A stretch of DNA of 64,000 bases from Limonium bicolor (taxonomy: Eukaryota; Streptophyta; Magnoliopsida; Caryophyllales; Plumbaginaceae). The DNA lies in NCBI GenBank assembly GCA_023374045.1, contig JAIOTZ010000289.1:1-64000 (forward strand), given 5' to 3'. Below, one piece after another: positions 33,701-46,574 of the stretch (within the stretch, counting starts at the first letter, position 1; every line of letters starts with the position of its first letter). A program made the translations under genes and the position numbers. The notes under the pieces were generated by a model. It worked only from the letters and a program-made list of their open reading frames with translations, made no database searches and had not been told where the DNA came from.

Positions 33701-34991
33701 ATTTCTCCTCCTCCTCTCTTTCTTGTCCGAATCAGTTTTGTGGGGAATGGAGTTGCCAAACTCCATCCCCATCACCCAACTACACAAAGACAAGTATAAT
33801 TAATACACTAACCCTTAGATTCATACTAATTCATTGAGATGTTCAAAACAAGATTTCTAGGGTTTACCTTTGGAGTGTTTTAGGAGGGGTTTTAGCCCTT
33901 GGTTCAAGAAGGAGAATCCACCACCATTGCTAGGTGAAATTTATGCTCAAAGAGAGAGAAAAATAAGGCATTACAAAGGGCCAAAAATCAGCTACCAAAG
34001 GAAGGTGGAGAAAACTTGAATCTTTTATGTAGATTTTTACCTTGTTGGAAAGAGGAGACTCCAAGATCCATAATGGTATGCTTTTCTCTTCAAATGGGGA
34101 AAACCCATGGAGATGAAGTTGCTCATTTTCGGATTTTGAAAAGATAGAAATGTAGAGCTTGAAGAGAGGAGCAAGAATATGTACTTATTTTCTCATTTGG
34201 AGCTTTAATATGGCTTGAGCATGAGGTAGAAGAGGGGCTGCCATGGGAGTCATTTAGGAGCTCCAAAATCGGCTGAGAGAAGCAGGAAGGAGGGAATACT
34301 CACGGTGGGAAGAAGAAAGAATAGGAGAGAGAGAAGAAAAGTGAGGAAAGAGGGTAAGGTTTTTACTTTTGTACTTTTCTTTTTCTACTTTTGACTTTTC
34401 AACCCATTAAAGTATTAGTTAGTTTGTGTGTGTATGAGATTGTCTCACACTCATAAAAACCGGCCCCCACAATTAATTAAGCTGGGGCATTTTTCATCTT
34501 TTACAGAAAACGCTCGTTATTTTACCCGGTTTTGATACTATTCACTAACCGGGCCCGTTTTCCGGAATTTTCTCGTTTCTTTATTTTTATTGGTTATTAA
34601 GCTTCCATAAATGATTAATAATATTTATTTAATGACTTATAATTTTTACGGGTTCGTTTGACCACTTAAAATCACGTTTTTGGGTTTTCTCGAAAAGTGT
34701 GCGTTAAAGCTCTATTAGCGTTTTAATACATTATTTGGATCTGTTTTCTTCGGGAGTTGTTCCCATATATTATTTAGGTCTTATTAACCCTTTAGGATCC
34801 ATATAATATGCTAACCCAGGTCTCATACCCCCTATGGTTATTTAACACTTATTTAGCGTTTTTCGCTTTTCAAGCGTTTCTTTATTTCTTTTGGATTTAT
34901 TTTTCCTCACCAATACTACTTAAGCATTATTAGGCTCTTAAATAAGGATTAGAATAATCTTAATCACTATATTTAAGTTTGGGGTATTTCA
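30736..34991 (-). repeat. Left (3') LTR of the giant-LTR element, 4256 bp
   Basis: Complete; pairs with 40926-41562 plus 52911-55589. Carries ATAC microsatellites (about 31379-31400), a GGGTCGGAC hairpin array, and an AT-rich end. Open frames inside (such as 31131-31331, 31399-31728) repeat in the other LTR and carry no domain. Confidence 0.93.
32601..32806. repeat. GTCCGACCC/GGGTCGGAC inverted-repeat array, left LTR
   Basis: Three units each pair GTCCGACCCA with TGGGTCGGAC, separated by about 20-40 bp. The copy in the right LTR (53231-53414) lacks 20 bp between two direct repeats. Confidence 0.8.
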
Positions 34992-35006
34992 ATCTACCCC
35001 CCTTAA
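34992..35006 (-). other. Polypurine tract of the giant-LTR element
   Basis: Minus-strand TTAAGGGGGGTAGAT abuts the left LTR. A near copy occurs inside the element at 36370-36382. Confidence 0.8.
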
Positions 35007-38000
35007 GAACTTTGTCCTCAAAGTTGCTCAAGGTTATAGGATTACGATACTTGCTAATTCATACTCGTCTATGCCAAAGGTCGTACATTCTTCCTCCTTA
35101 CTGATTCTCAAATCCATTACTCACGGTTTCTACTTTCCATACCATGCCAATGTACAATCATTACTCGAATTCGCATTACTACCAACCCTCCAGTTCCTCA
35201 TTACAAAACTTATACATACATACAGTGCAAAGCCATCCCCAAAGCAATGCAATACACATTACAATCCCGCAGGCACTCAGGTCATCTAGACACGGGACTC
35301 CTCTATGTCCCGTTGCCCATGGAATAATACAACATGCTACACTACTATCTTCTCCAGTATAAGCTTCTAACCAAATCTTTATTCTCAGTCAAGGAAAATC
35401 CTTCCCAACAGCTAATTAGAACACTTTCTAAAGCATACAACACCCAATTCCAATTTATATTCATTACTTCTATCCTATGTGTGATTCTTGTGACCACTTG
35501 AGGGGAGCTTCAAGAATCGTTCGACCCTGATGTGATCAGCACCAACGTTGAACTATCTTTCCACCCCAATTTGTGTTTGGTTTCCCTTGATCTGATCAGG
35601 ATCAAGTTCGACTTCCCACATCAGATTCAACCAAACAAATAATTTAATTGTTTTCATTTTCTATCTTTTTACTCTTTCTAGTCGTGATTACGAATTCATA
35701 CAACTCCAAAGGATGGAATTCAGTCCGTCAATCATTCTCAATCTACTTCCCAAGTACTTTCCTCGGAATTTGATGCCTAAATGCTCATTTCATCAATCTT
35801 CTCTACTTTCTTCCATTACCCTCTATTATCTCTACTATTCTGACTAGGTAATACAGTACTTATGAAATTCAGTTGTCCTCAATTTACTTCCAATAACATA
35901 CTTACGAGTACACCACTCGTGGGCTGCATTCCTCTACTACTCATGGTCAATCCGTACTACTTCCTTAAGGATACAATACTTGTGGAGCTCCGTCCACTAC
36001 TCATTCTCAATTGTCTCAAAACAATCACCTAGGGAACTCAATTTCCTCTAGGTTCTACATCGGTTTTATACCGACTCATGCATCGTAATGCCATGTCTAG
36101 CTTCAGATAGGCACACACTACAGGGATTATCATTTCCCCAAGAGTTACTCTACTCCTATTTACTAATACTTTTACACTGGGGTTACAAGATGGGTATATT
36201 CATCCTATGGTATTCACATCTCTTGTGCCTAATTACCACAGTTACAATATGAATGAATACATATGTTTATTTAACTTAAGTACCAATCATTAAATCAATT
36301 CTCATTTGTGTTATGCACATTATAGTTTACGTGTTTTATATGTGATACTTACATTAAGCGGTTTTCGCTCTACCCCCCTTAAAAGGGATTACGCCCATGT
36401 AATCTACCATATGTTATTATTGAACATTGGTTTACTAGGTTCGGGCATTCTGGAGCATTTTAGCTTCTCTATGGTTCATTATACAATATACTATGGTCAA
36501 GGAGTCTTAACCATACCATTGGTTAGTATTTGGACCAAGAGTTCCTATATGAGTTTATTTAACTCATAATTGATTCGGTTCTAGCCTATTCGGCTTCAAG
36601 GCATTAATAACCCTTCCATCATACTTACTGGGTATATTATCTCCTAGCTAGGGCCCACTAGCTTCTGCTGCGCGACCCTGGTAATCTTAGTACTTTGTTG
36701 CTCTTTGGTTATTCCAAATGTGCTACTCATCGCCTCTTTATCCATTCGTTGTGGGAATAAAGTGTACTAACAGTGTGGTATTCTTTTACCGCTGTTTGAA
36801 CTCAATGAGTTTAAGATTTATAACCAGCTCTCTGGCAATCTATTATGTATACTATTCATACTCCCATGATTATTCACTAAGCTCCTCCGACTTATTATCG
36901 GGCGAGGTCAAGTCACCACTTAACTGTAGTGCTTCCTCTGTTATCAATAGCTTCCAGATTACACCAGTTCTTCTGGTTCAGCACAAGTGTTCTTTACTTG
37001 TATGACCTTGCATTGATATGCGTCGGTCCTAGTGACTTTCTTAAGTCTCCTTTCACCTTCTTATTCCATTGGAATTCACATTTGTGATTGTTAGTGTGTT
37101 TCACACTCTTCGTGCTTCTTTGGCCTCAGGCAGCACAGTTTGTTGCTAAGCTTGCTTGACTGGCTTAAGCCATGTTTGTTGGTGAAAAGAAAGGTTTACT
37201 ACGATTTACATTTTCCATATTGCTAGCTATCCCACTAGATCATTAGCTGTACAAGAGCAATACCAAAACACTCAGTCATACAGAGTGCAGAGGCGTAAAC
37301 GCTTGACAGTAAATCACTTATGTGATAGGGATGAATATTTCTGCCTATCTTCTCATACTTATACTCCGTGTCATTGACTAACTACTCCCTCATAGCGGTC
37401 GCTTGTTGCGCACCGTATTCTCACTCATTATACCACATCGTTTTACTGATTCCGTTATTGTGGTAGTTTTGTCTTTACTCATTGCCATTGTCATTGGCAC
37501 CATTTCCTTATGGTGTGAATACACTAGGAGGTTCCTAGTTCACGCATATGACGGTCGTCATAGCATACCGCAATACCATTATCTTCCCCTTGTGGGGATG
37601 TTTTATTTCAATTTAGGTTTCATGTGTAGGTTAGCTTACCTCACATTACTTCCTCATTCATGATATAGTTTGCCAAATAACTTGGTTGACCAAGGATGAA
37701 GTGGTTTATCGGGTTATAAGCTCTCTGGAGCGCCGGTCATTCATGGTGTGCAATGTGCACACTCATTGATTGTTTTTGACAATTACTGTCTCCATAGTGC
37801 TGAGCATTGATCATAGGCTCTAGCGATGCGGTTTTACTTTTTCATGTACATTACCGGGACATCCCCAAAACTTCAAGGGTTCTCTGGTCCCGTTCTCCAA
37901 TTGGAGGGTATTCTATCACTAACAAGTGAAGGTTCTTGCTGAGGGGTTGTCTCCACTCGTAGGTCTCATGACGAGGTTTACTATGTTAGTCTTTGTTTAT

Positions 38001-40908
38001 GTACCTCCGCCATTTATGCAATGGTTCACCACATGTTTGGGTGCATAAGGAGTATACTTACTCCTTCGAGCTTCGATGCTCTTAAGCGATGTGCTCCTAC
38101 AGTCCACAGCCTCTCGTAGGCGTAGTGGTTTGGAAATCTCATTTCCTTATTCGTTGTCTCTCTTGGTAATATCTATATGCACAAGTTTTGTTGTTATGGT
38201 AGACGGAAGCCTCTTTCTAGGGTTCACATCATCACCGCATGGGTGGTTTTCTGTTAATGAGAGGTATCTTTCCTCAAGTTTCTCGTAGTGTCCAAGCGTG
38301 GACTAGGCCATTGTTGGCGTTATTACCATTCATGTGCCTCTGTGCTACCATTGCTACAGAAGGTATAAAGGTAATTAAAAGCTTGTCAACTGTATACTAG
38401 ACTTATGCTCTAGTGACAGTGACACTGAGTTGACCATTACTCCAAGCCACTCAGGATGTTGGGTTTGAATTGATGGTCCAGTTGTTGATTTCTTGTCATA
38501 TGAGACAATATCTCTTGCAAGTCTTATTATCAAAAGGTGTGGGTTATGCAACCGCTGAGGTTTACCTAACATAGTTGGTTGATGGCTTTTAAGCCTTATT
38601 GCTGCAGGCTATGCTCTTTGCAAGCTGCTTATACATGTTTCCACTCCCTGTATACCCCATAGGTTGGAGGTATTGCTGGCTCCATGGTAAGTCGTGACAT
38701 CACGCTTCCGTTCATAGGAGGCCGTTTAGGCAAGTTGGTGCTAATCAGTGCCTTTTTGTGGTTGAGGGTATTTACTGTTAAGTGAAATCCCTTCGGCGTC
38801 CTAACCGAGTGTTCATTTTAGCTCTCGTGCTCTTATCATGATGCTTGTTCGGCTGTTGTTAACTCAACACCCTTCACGGATTGCTCCTGGGTGTTGCTAG
38901 GTTACGCCGTTACATCCAGCTAATGTTTATGATATGTTGTGTCCACTGTCCGTCTTGTGGTATCGTACTTGAGTCGCCCCCTTTAGGGTTATAACGTCTC
39001 CCGTTCTTGGGTAGACTGTTTATACTTGCTCCTAATGCTTAAGACTAGGTTTAAATATCCTCTTTGATAATGGATTATATTTAGTGGTAGTCTTGTGATC
39101 GCTCTTGGGAACCCTGTCCCGTTTGTTGAGCATTGAGGTGCTCCCGTTAGGCGATTGCCTTACTGTGTTTAGGCTGGGTATGCTTTCCAGCTGTCATGTA
39201 GTTGTTTGAAGTCTTTGAGCCATATTCAAAGTCTATACTCACTAGTTTGTGCTCCTTGCACTTTCTAGTTCTTACTCCTTACTTTCAGATGGATTATATG
39301 CGTTCTTTATACTTACTCCTTAGTGGAGTTCCTTCTCCTTTATCGTCTGTGGTGTCCAGCTGTTTTACTTGCATTTACTCATGGTCCGTAGAACGGAGTT
39401 GACTACTTCCCGTGCTCCGTACACTACATGTATACATACATGGGGTACCTTGTTGATACGTTACCACTTACCCAACTATATGTCAGGCCCGCAAGCTCCT
39501 TCGGAGTGTGGTTGTCCCACATCCCGTAATTGGGTACACTCGTAGTGTTCGTCACACGTCTAGGTGAAGTATTCTATTGTCAAGTCCTCTTGTATCATTC
39601 TATGATACTCACCGTAATTTTATTGGTTTTGTTTCAAAATCCAAGGTTTTAAAAGAAAGGTTGTGGTTTTGGAAGAAAATTTGGGTGTTAAAACTGTAGT
39701 TCGGTGTCAAAAGACGTTCCTCATGGCGTAGCCATGCTTGAGGTCTTGACCAAGTACAGCTTCCTGCTGACTGGTATATCCTTGTATAATGGTCGGGCCG
39801 TTAGGCCTTCCCAAGATCTCCATTCTCCCAGTTTTTAGGATGTGTAATCCTGTAGTCGCTTCTTTGCGGTCATAGTACATTACTATGTACGTGTGGTATG
39901 TTAGAGTTCCTCTACATGTCTTTGTTCTTACTGCACTTGCCGTGGCAAGTGCGTGGTACTGGTGGTTTTTGGGTAATCCTATACCGATCACGGTATGGTT
40001 TCCATTCGTACTTGGTAGTCTTGTTGACTCCTCCCCTGATCTTATTGATCCAAGTTTGGAATACTTGATCTTTTATGTAGTTTCTCAGTGATCTTGACGT
40101 GAGGGTCATCGATCTGGGTACTTCTCCAATCCTTGGAGATTCTCATTTATTCGTCTTATGTGTTTTTCTTTGCTGCTCATTCCCACATGTTTACTGTGGT
40201 CACTGATCCTTAGCAGGTTTAGGCACTACTCTTGTAGTCCTATCGGATTATCTCCCGTGGATGTTCTTGTAGCTGTGTAAGCTATGTCGGCCAGGTATTG
40301 TAACCTTTTGGTGTCGTAATTTTGGAGCTAACCGCTCCTGACTATGTCCTTAGTCGGCTAGTACACCGTTGTTGGTGTTACTGTACTATTACTGTCCCGT
40401 AGACTTGTGTCTCGGGTTTTGTTACAGTTCCTTTTTCCACTCTGTCGCGCTTAATGCTTATTTTCTTGCTACTGGCTGGTTAGCCAGGTCCTGCGACTGC
40501 TAAGCATGTCGCCCCAGGTTGTTACATGTTGTAGTCTCCTTATGGTTGGAGTTCTCATTTTACCGCTATTAAGTGCGGGTATTGTTGTCCAACCGGGATC
40601 CATTTCCGGGACTTCCAATTCTTGGAATTTACTGTGTGTGAAGTTCTTGTTTATTGTGCGATTGTTTCACAACTGCCAGATCAGTTATTCTCGAATGTGA
40701 GAGGACTTTCCTTCTCTCTGGCGTCCTTTCCCAAGTTATACAATGGGGTTTGCGATGGGCGGGACTGGTATTGTAGGTATCCGGTACTCACCGGTGGTTC
40801 CTAACTAGCATATCTCTAATGCTAACACTCAGCCCTTAGCCCTAAGCTTCTAATTCCTAACTCGGTATTTCCTAAACTCGGTATTTCCAGTCATCAGAGC
40901 GATACTTC

Positions 40909-40920
40909 GCTCTGATACCA
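40909..40920 (-). other. Primer-binding site (tRNA-iMet) of the giant-LTR element
   Basis: Minus-strand TGGTATCAGAGC, identical to the canonical site; five bases separate it from the LTR at 40926. Confidence 0.92.
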
Positions 40921-40925
40921 CTTTT

Positions 40926-41562
40926 TGTAACACCCCTACCGCTAATACCGTCATTACCGTCCAATCTCCTTATACTTTCGTACTCACGCAGCGGATACAT
41001 ACTTACTCAACGGCGGGTGATACAATGCCGTTAGCCACCCACGTGACTAGCAAGGCTACTACTACGTACAGCATCGGTCTGATGGACCGGAATATCCGAG
41101 TACTACACTAATACAATACATACTCCCATTACTTACTGAGTACTACAATACTCCACTCGATACAATACTCCATTCAATACAATACTCCACAATTCAATAC
41201 AAGATAATACACTACACATACAGTTTACTAAGTTCCAAATACAAATACGATACCTCTTCAATTCCATGCATACTCATTAAGAGTCTAACCACTACCCATT
41301 CCTCACAACTACATACTTGCAACTTACGTAATAGTGTACCCCTTGGTACATTTCTACATTCAAGGCTACAAGCCTTATACCATTTACTACAATCTACCTT
41401 TCATTCCTAGTAATCTAGGCATGTCCACCAGTCTCTTCTGTGACCAGGTCTGCTTCGGGTACCTGCACACTAAAAAAGTTCCCCCTAGGGGGTCAGCTTA
41501 CGCTGAATATGATAACCGCATACCCCGCGTACTAGCGAGGGTACGCCGACCATTTGGTCGAA
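40926..41562 (-). repeat. Right (5') LTR of the giant-LTR element, outer part 1
   Basis: Matches 30736-31358 with few differences, including a 20-bp-scale repeat expansion of the CTCCA..CAATACAATA block. It breaks at TCGAA where the nested Athila LTR begins. Confidence 0.92.
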
Positions 41563-41974
41563 TGAAAACGGTAAAATTGATATAATAAATGCTTAGAAAT
41601 AATCCTAGAAAATAATAAATCAAAAAGACCGTCGGGTTGAAAAAATCCCGGTCGCAGCAGTATAGTAATTAAAAGCGACCTAGATATCAATCCGCGGGAC
41701 TTGAGGAAAATAAGTCTAGCCTTAGACAATTGGTAATAAAAGGGGGGTTTGTTTTTGTTCTGTAAATTAAAATAAAAGACAACAAGAAATTAAATAACAG
41801 TTAAGAATTAAAATAAACAAAATATTAAAAGTGGTTTGTGAAAATGGAAGAACGGACTCTGGGTTCAGGTTTTACTCGTTTGATTAATTATGCTATTCTA
41901 CCGGTTTAATTAAGAATAAACTGGCAAAATTTCTTTTAGAGTCTTTAGATTTAATTCATAAATTCTAATGACCT

Positions 41975-42029
41975 CGTTTACCAGAACATGCAAGGTCTGA
42001 TTTGGACTCAAGCAAAACACATGTAAACG
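41975..42029. other. Conserved 55-nt hairpin, Athila version
   Basis: Stem CGTTTAC/GTAAACG around CCAGAACATG, 55 nt overall. The right LTR copy is at 51047-51101 with one terminal stem change. Confidence 0.7.
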
Positions 42030-42690
42030 GCTAATTAAAAAGAAATATATTTTTGCATCTAAAATATTAGATTTATTCAATCAGAATAGAATTTTTTACA
42101 GACATAACAATTAATATGACCTATCCATTTATCACAGATCTGATCAAAATAGATTTCGTAGGCAATTTAATAAACACATGTAATTTATTAAAAAGCGAGA
42201 GAATAACATTAATTGTATCAAATTATAATTAATTTAAACCGGTAAAATAAAGTGCACAATTAAAACAAACTAATAATAACCATACCCCAGAGTATAAAAT
42301 ATTTTAGCCTGACATATTAAATAAATAGACAGATACAAGAGTAGAAGAAATCATCTGTTGTTGGACTCCTGAAGTGCTCTGCTATTTTTAATACACTGGA
42401 CTAGAGATTGCAGTAAATGGATAATATTTGTGGAGGATATGTAAATAAAATAGAGATATGTGGTGGAATGGAAAATAAAGTGGAATATGTGGTGGAAGTG
42501 AAAATAAAATAAAGAGTGGGAGTGTGTGTACGTGAATGTATGAGAATGAAGAAATGAAAAATGGAAAAGAGATGGTGGGGGAGTAGTGGTCTGCTTGTGA
42601 TGAACGATTCTGCAGAGGAAAAATAGAGCAGATGGATGGATGCAGCAACAGGTGTGGAATGGATGATCTGGAATGGTTAATGGATGTGGG

Positions 42691-42698
42691 TATTTATA
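42691..42698 (-). promoter_or_regulatory. TATA box of the Athila LTR (left copy)
   Basis: Minus-strand TATAAATA; the same motif is at 51742-51749 in the right LTR. A pyrimidine-rich tract lies downstream in the transcribed strand. Confidence 0.6.
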
Positions 42699-43290
42699 GC
42701 ATAAAAATAAAAAGTAGTCAAAGTGGTAGATGTGGCTGGTGGAGAAAAAAATGGAGCTGACGGTGCCTAATATGACTACCGAATGAGCTGTGGTTGGTGT
42801 TGACAAATTTTTCCCCGTTTTACTTTTGCCTTTTAGAAAAGCATAGTCTGCAAAAAGCAGACTTCTTTTTTTTTTTTTACTATCTGTCTGCACGTACGCA
42901 GACTTCAAAAAGTTTTTAAGTTTTTTTTTAAAAAATCTTCCGGCGCTTGTTTGGATTTTTTTTATTTTATTTTTTATTTTTAATCTTCACGCGCAGACTT
43001 CACAATTTCTTTTTTTTTTAAAGAAATGTTTCCTTATTTTTGTTACATTCTAATTGTCCCAGATTCTACATTTGAGCTCCGATTTGTTCCCGGTTTACGG
43101 CGTTGGAAAGCTCGTGAGGAGAACTATGCATTTCCACCATCATTTCCTGATTTTATCATATAAATTGGCATCAGTTCTTGATCAAAGTAAGAGTCATGAA
43201 AAGCATAGGATAAGTGTGAGAAAGTGCGTAAAAAGTTACACAAAATAAGGATTTAACACCTATAAAACTACATCAATTTCACACTTATCA

Positions 43291-44634
43291 AATCACCCCA
43301 CACTTAGCCTTTTGCTTGTCCTCAAGCAAAAATCTCAAACAATAGTCCAAGCCAAGCTAATGGAACTCAACTCAAAAGGAAGAGCACAAAAGAGGTCAAT
43401 ATTAGCTTTACCAATCAAGGGGTAATTTAGTTAATTAAGCACAATTCATTTTTTTTTTTTTCACAAAACAGGAAGTCATTCAAAGCTAACAATAGAGAAA
43501 CAAAACCATAAGAACCTTGCCTTTAGCAATGAGCCAAACCACCTTTTTCATTCACAAACCGTTAGAACGACAAGGGGCATGAAGTAAGATCTTATTCCAT
43601 CATACCTTTCAATGCCACATACTCTTGATCCATAGAGAGAATTAAATTTTCATTCAGCACAACGATTGCACATTTTTTTTTCTAATTTAAGCGCTTTTAA
43701 TTTCTTTCACCACAAACTTTTCTCTCCACTTATGTAACGGCTTTGGGTCAACTATCCCAGATCACAAGGACCTTAGGTAGCTAGGTGATGAGGCACCCCA
43801 AAGGACTTAATAACCAAGTGGACGAGGCCCGATTTTTGGATCAAAATTAAAATTAAGCATGCTCAGGATCAGCGGAGTACCTAGCCTTGTTCTTTTTTCA
43901 ACCATTTCAATCCAGACATTCCAAGGCTCCAGGCTAAAAACAGGGTTCGGATGGTGAGTATTCTCAATCATTATAGCACTCACAGAACATAGACTTCATT
44001 TTAATCAATTAAAACCAGAAAAATTTTAAAAATTTGCACCCCAAGATTAGCTAACCAATTTTACTTCTTCTATGGCTTCCTTCTAAGTTGAGAAACACAT
44101 CAAGACTTAAACAAATGCAAGAGAAAAGAGCTCAAAGATGCACACAAAACAAGCGGCGAAGGAGCTTACCCCACCCCACACTTAGAGTGAAGCAATGTCC
44201 TTATTGCTTAGGAAGAATTAACATTGTGCAAGCAATCCAACGGGGAAACAAAATTACACATAACAGTTCATAGGGGAGCATATAAAATATTCAGAGAGGA
44301 GAGGGTAAGAATACTCCCCAGAGTCCGCTCACGTATGTAGCAAGGCCTACCCCACACTTGAGTTCAGCTGAGCGACAAAGTAAGCAAGTTGAGAATATAA
44401 TCTGCAAAGCCAGAAGAACTCAAGTGGATCCAGACGAAATCATTAGTAGAAAAATAGGAGCAAGGCTCTTGCAATAAGCATAGCACCAACGAACACACCA
44501 TAATCCAAAAATAAAAGGAAGAAAGGAAGATAAACAATTAAACTAAAGAAATCCAAAACAAAACTCAAACCAATGGGTTGCCTCCCACCAAGCTGCTCCG
44601 CTTTAAAGTCTCAAGCTAGACTCATTAGTCAGAT
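43291..44634 (-). other. Athila 3' non-coding internal region
   Basis: Contains TGTGGGGTGATT polypurine-like sequence at the LTR edge and several blocks shared with the pol-less element. No env-like frame is apparent. Confidence 0.8.
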
Positions 44635-46574
44635 TCAGGGAAGAGAGGAAGAGGAGTGGGGAAGGGTCCCACAACTTCCTAGAACTAAGTTGCGCAGCTT
44701 TCGGAATTTGTGTTTTAACCGCCATGGGAGAGACTTCTTTTTAGGTGGCGCCGACTCCGAAACAGGGGAAGAAAGATCCTGCTGTACCTGGACAAAAGAA
44801 ACTCCAAGCAAGTCAGTAGAAACATCAGCAGGACAAGTATACCTCTTCAGACGGGCCCCATTAACTTTGAAGGTTTCACCCTTCTTGTTCTGCAGTTCGT
44901 AGGCTCCAAATGAAGTAACCCCTACCACCTTAAATGGTCCTGCCCAGTGAGATTTAAGCTTTCCTGGAAAGATCTTCAATCTGGAATTGTAGAGGAGCAC
45001 CCAATCTCCAACTTTGAAGTCTCGTTTCTGATCATTTGATCGTGGAGCTTCTTGGTGCGCTCCTTGTAGATTCGAGCACTGTTGTAAGCTTGATCTCTTA
45101 GTTCTCAAGCTCTGAAAGCTGAAATTTGCGTTTCTCACCAGCAGCAGTATGTCAAAGTTCAGGGCCTTAAGTGCCCAGTACGCCTTATGCTCCAACTCAA
45201 CAGGTAGATGGCAAGATTCCCATATACCAGCCTAAAAGGAGACATCCCGATGGGTGTCTTGAATGCTGTCCTGTAGGCCCAGAGAGCGTCATCTAACCGT
45301 AGAGACCAGTCCTTCCTTGAAGAGTTTACTGTCTTTTGGAGAATCCACTTCAACTCTCGATTGGATATTTCAGCTTGTCCATTTGTTTGTGGGTGATACG
45401 GTAGTGCAACCTTATGACGTACTCCGTACTTAGCCAGCAAGGCATCGAATGAACGGTTGCAAAAATGTGATCCCCCATCACTATAATTGCTCGTGGAACT
45501 CCGAAGCGAGTGAAGATGTGCTTTTTGATAAACTTGACCACGGTCTTTGAATCAGCATTCTGGCATGGTATGGCCTCGACCCATTTGGATACATAGTCAA
45601 CTGCCACGAGTATATGACGGTAACCCTGTGAAGAAGGAAAAGGGCCCATAAAATCTATACCCCAGCAGTCGAATAGCTCAACCTCTAGGATCCCTTGTTG
45701 TGGCATCTCGTGTCTTCGTGAGGTATTGCCCATTCGCTGACATTCATCACATTGTGCTACGAAGGTTCGACAATCCTTATGAATGGTAGGCCAATAAAAA
45801 CCGGATTCTAGAACCTTGGCAGCTGTCCTTTGGGAGCCATGATGACCTCCAGCCTCTCTGGAGTGACAGAATTTGATAACGCTGGATTTCATCATCAGGA
45901 AGGCATCTTCGTATTAGACTGTCAGCACATACTCGGAAAAGATATGGATCTTCCCATAAATAATGGCGAGTTTCGGCAAGGAATTTCTTCTTCTGGTTAT
46001 AGCTGTAATCATGTGGAATTAACCCAGAAGCGAGATAATTCGCCAAATCGGCATACCATGGTTCTTGTACCTTCCCAATTCGGAATGCAGTCTCGTCAGG
46101 GAAGAACTCATTAATTGGGACTCCATCGTCCGGGATGTCGAGTCTAGAGAGGTGGTCAGCAACTCCATTTTGCTTCCCCTTCTTATCAACAATCTCCAAG
46201 TTAAACTCTTGGAGAAGCAAAATCCATCTTAGCAGTCGAGGTTTGGAGTCATTTTTGAGGAAGAGGTATTTGAGTGCCGAATGATCTGTGTGGATGATCA
46301 CCTTGCTCCCCAACAGATATGATCTAAATTTGTCGAGCAAACACTACTGCAAGTAACTCCTTTCTGTGGTGGTATAATTCTTCTGCGCATCAATTAGAGT
46401 TTTACTAGCATAAGTGATTACTCTCAAAATTTTGTCCTTCCTTTGGCATAGTGCAGCACCGACGGCATAGTCGCTTGCATCGGTCATGATCTCGAACGGT
46501 GTGGACCAATCAGGAGGGATCACAATCGGGGCAAGCAGAGTTTGTCTTTTATGTTTTGGAAGGCCGTCATACAT
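44635..46574 (-). pseudogene. Athila RNase H and integrase remnant
   Basis: RNase H piece (46344-46574): DWSTPFEIMTDASDYAVGAA. Continuation (45777-46340): [34 protein letters not shown]. Integrase: [10 protein letters not shown] with CDECQR (H2C2, about 45740-45870), [26 protein letters not shown], then a one-base loss at the second catalytic Asp region (about 45475). Downstream (45159-45440): [17 protein letters not shown] with the catalytic Glu, then VGDWVLLYNSRLKIF and GPFKVVGVTSFGAYEL (GPY/F, about 44900-45000). Several frameshifts; inactive. In the family the integrase joins cDNA to host DNA. Confidence 0.9.

Larger units (their letters stand above)
34992..40925 (-). other. Internal region of the giant-LTR element, no recognised gene
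   Basis: 5.9 kb between PPT and primer site. Plus-strand frames (36306-36569, 36718-37005, 37403-37663) run against the element's orientation and have no domain. The longest minus-strand frame (39707-39991) encodes 94 residues, beginning MIGIGLPKNHQYHALATASA; I do not recognise it. No RT box (YVDD/FADD), zinc knuckle or DSGA motif was found by eye on the minus strand. It may be decayed coding sequence beyond recognition or a true LARD interior. Confidence 0.7.
41563..43290 (-). repeat. Left LTR of the Athila block, 1728 bp
   Basis: Starts TGAAAACGG (a C to A change from the TGCAAACGG of the other copy) and ends CACACTTATCA. Contains the 55-nt hairpin (41975-42029) and TATAAATA. Confidence 0.92.

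Noticed and set aside
36306..37663. Hydrophobic plus-strand frames as membrane proteins
   Set aside because: Short, low complexity T-rich translation in the giant-LTR interior with no supporting motifs.
42351..42908. 185-codon minus-strand frame in the Athila LTR (and 20575-20898, 25271-25726 in the other LTR family)
   Set aside because: Pyrimidine-rich transcribed leader giving H/S/F/P-rich translation; not conserved as a protein between LTR copies.
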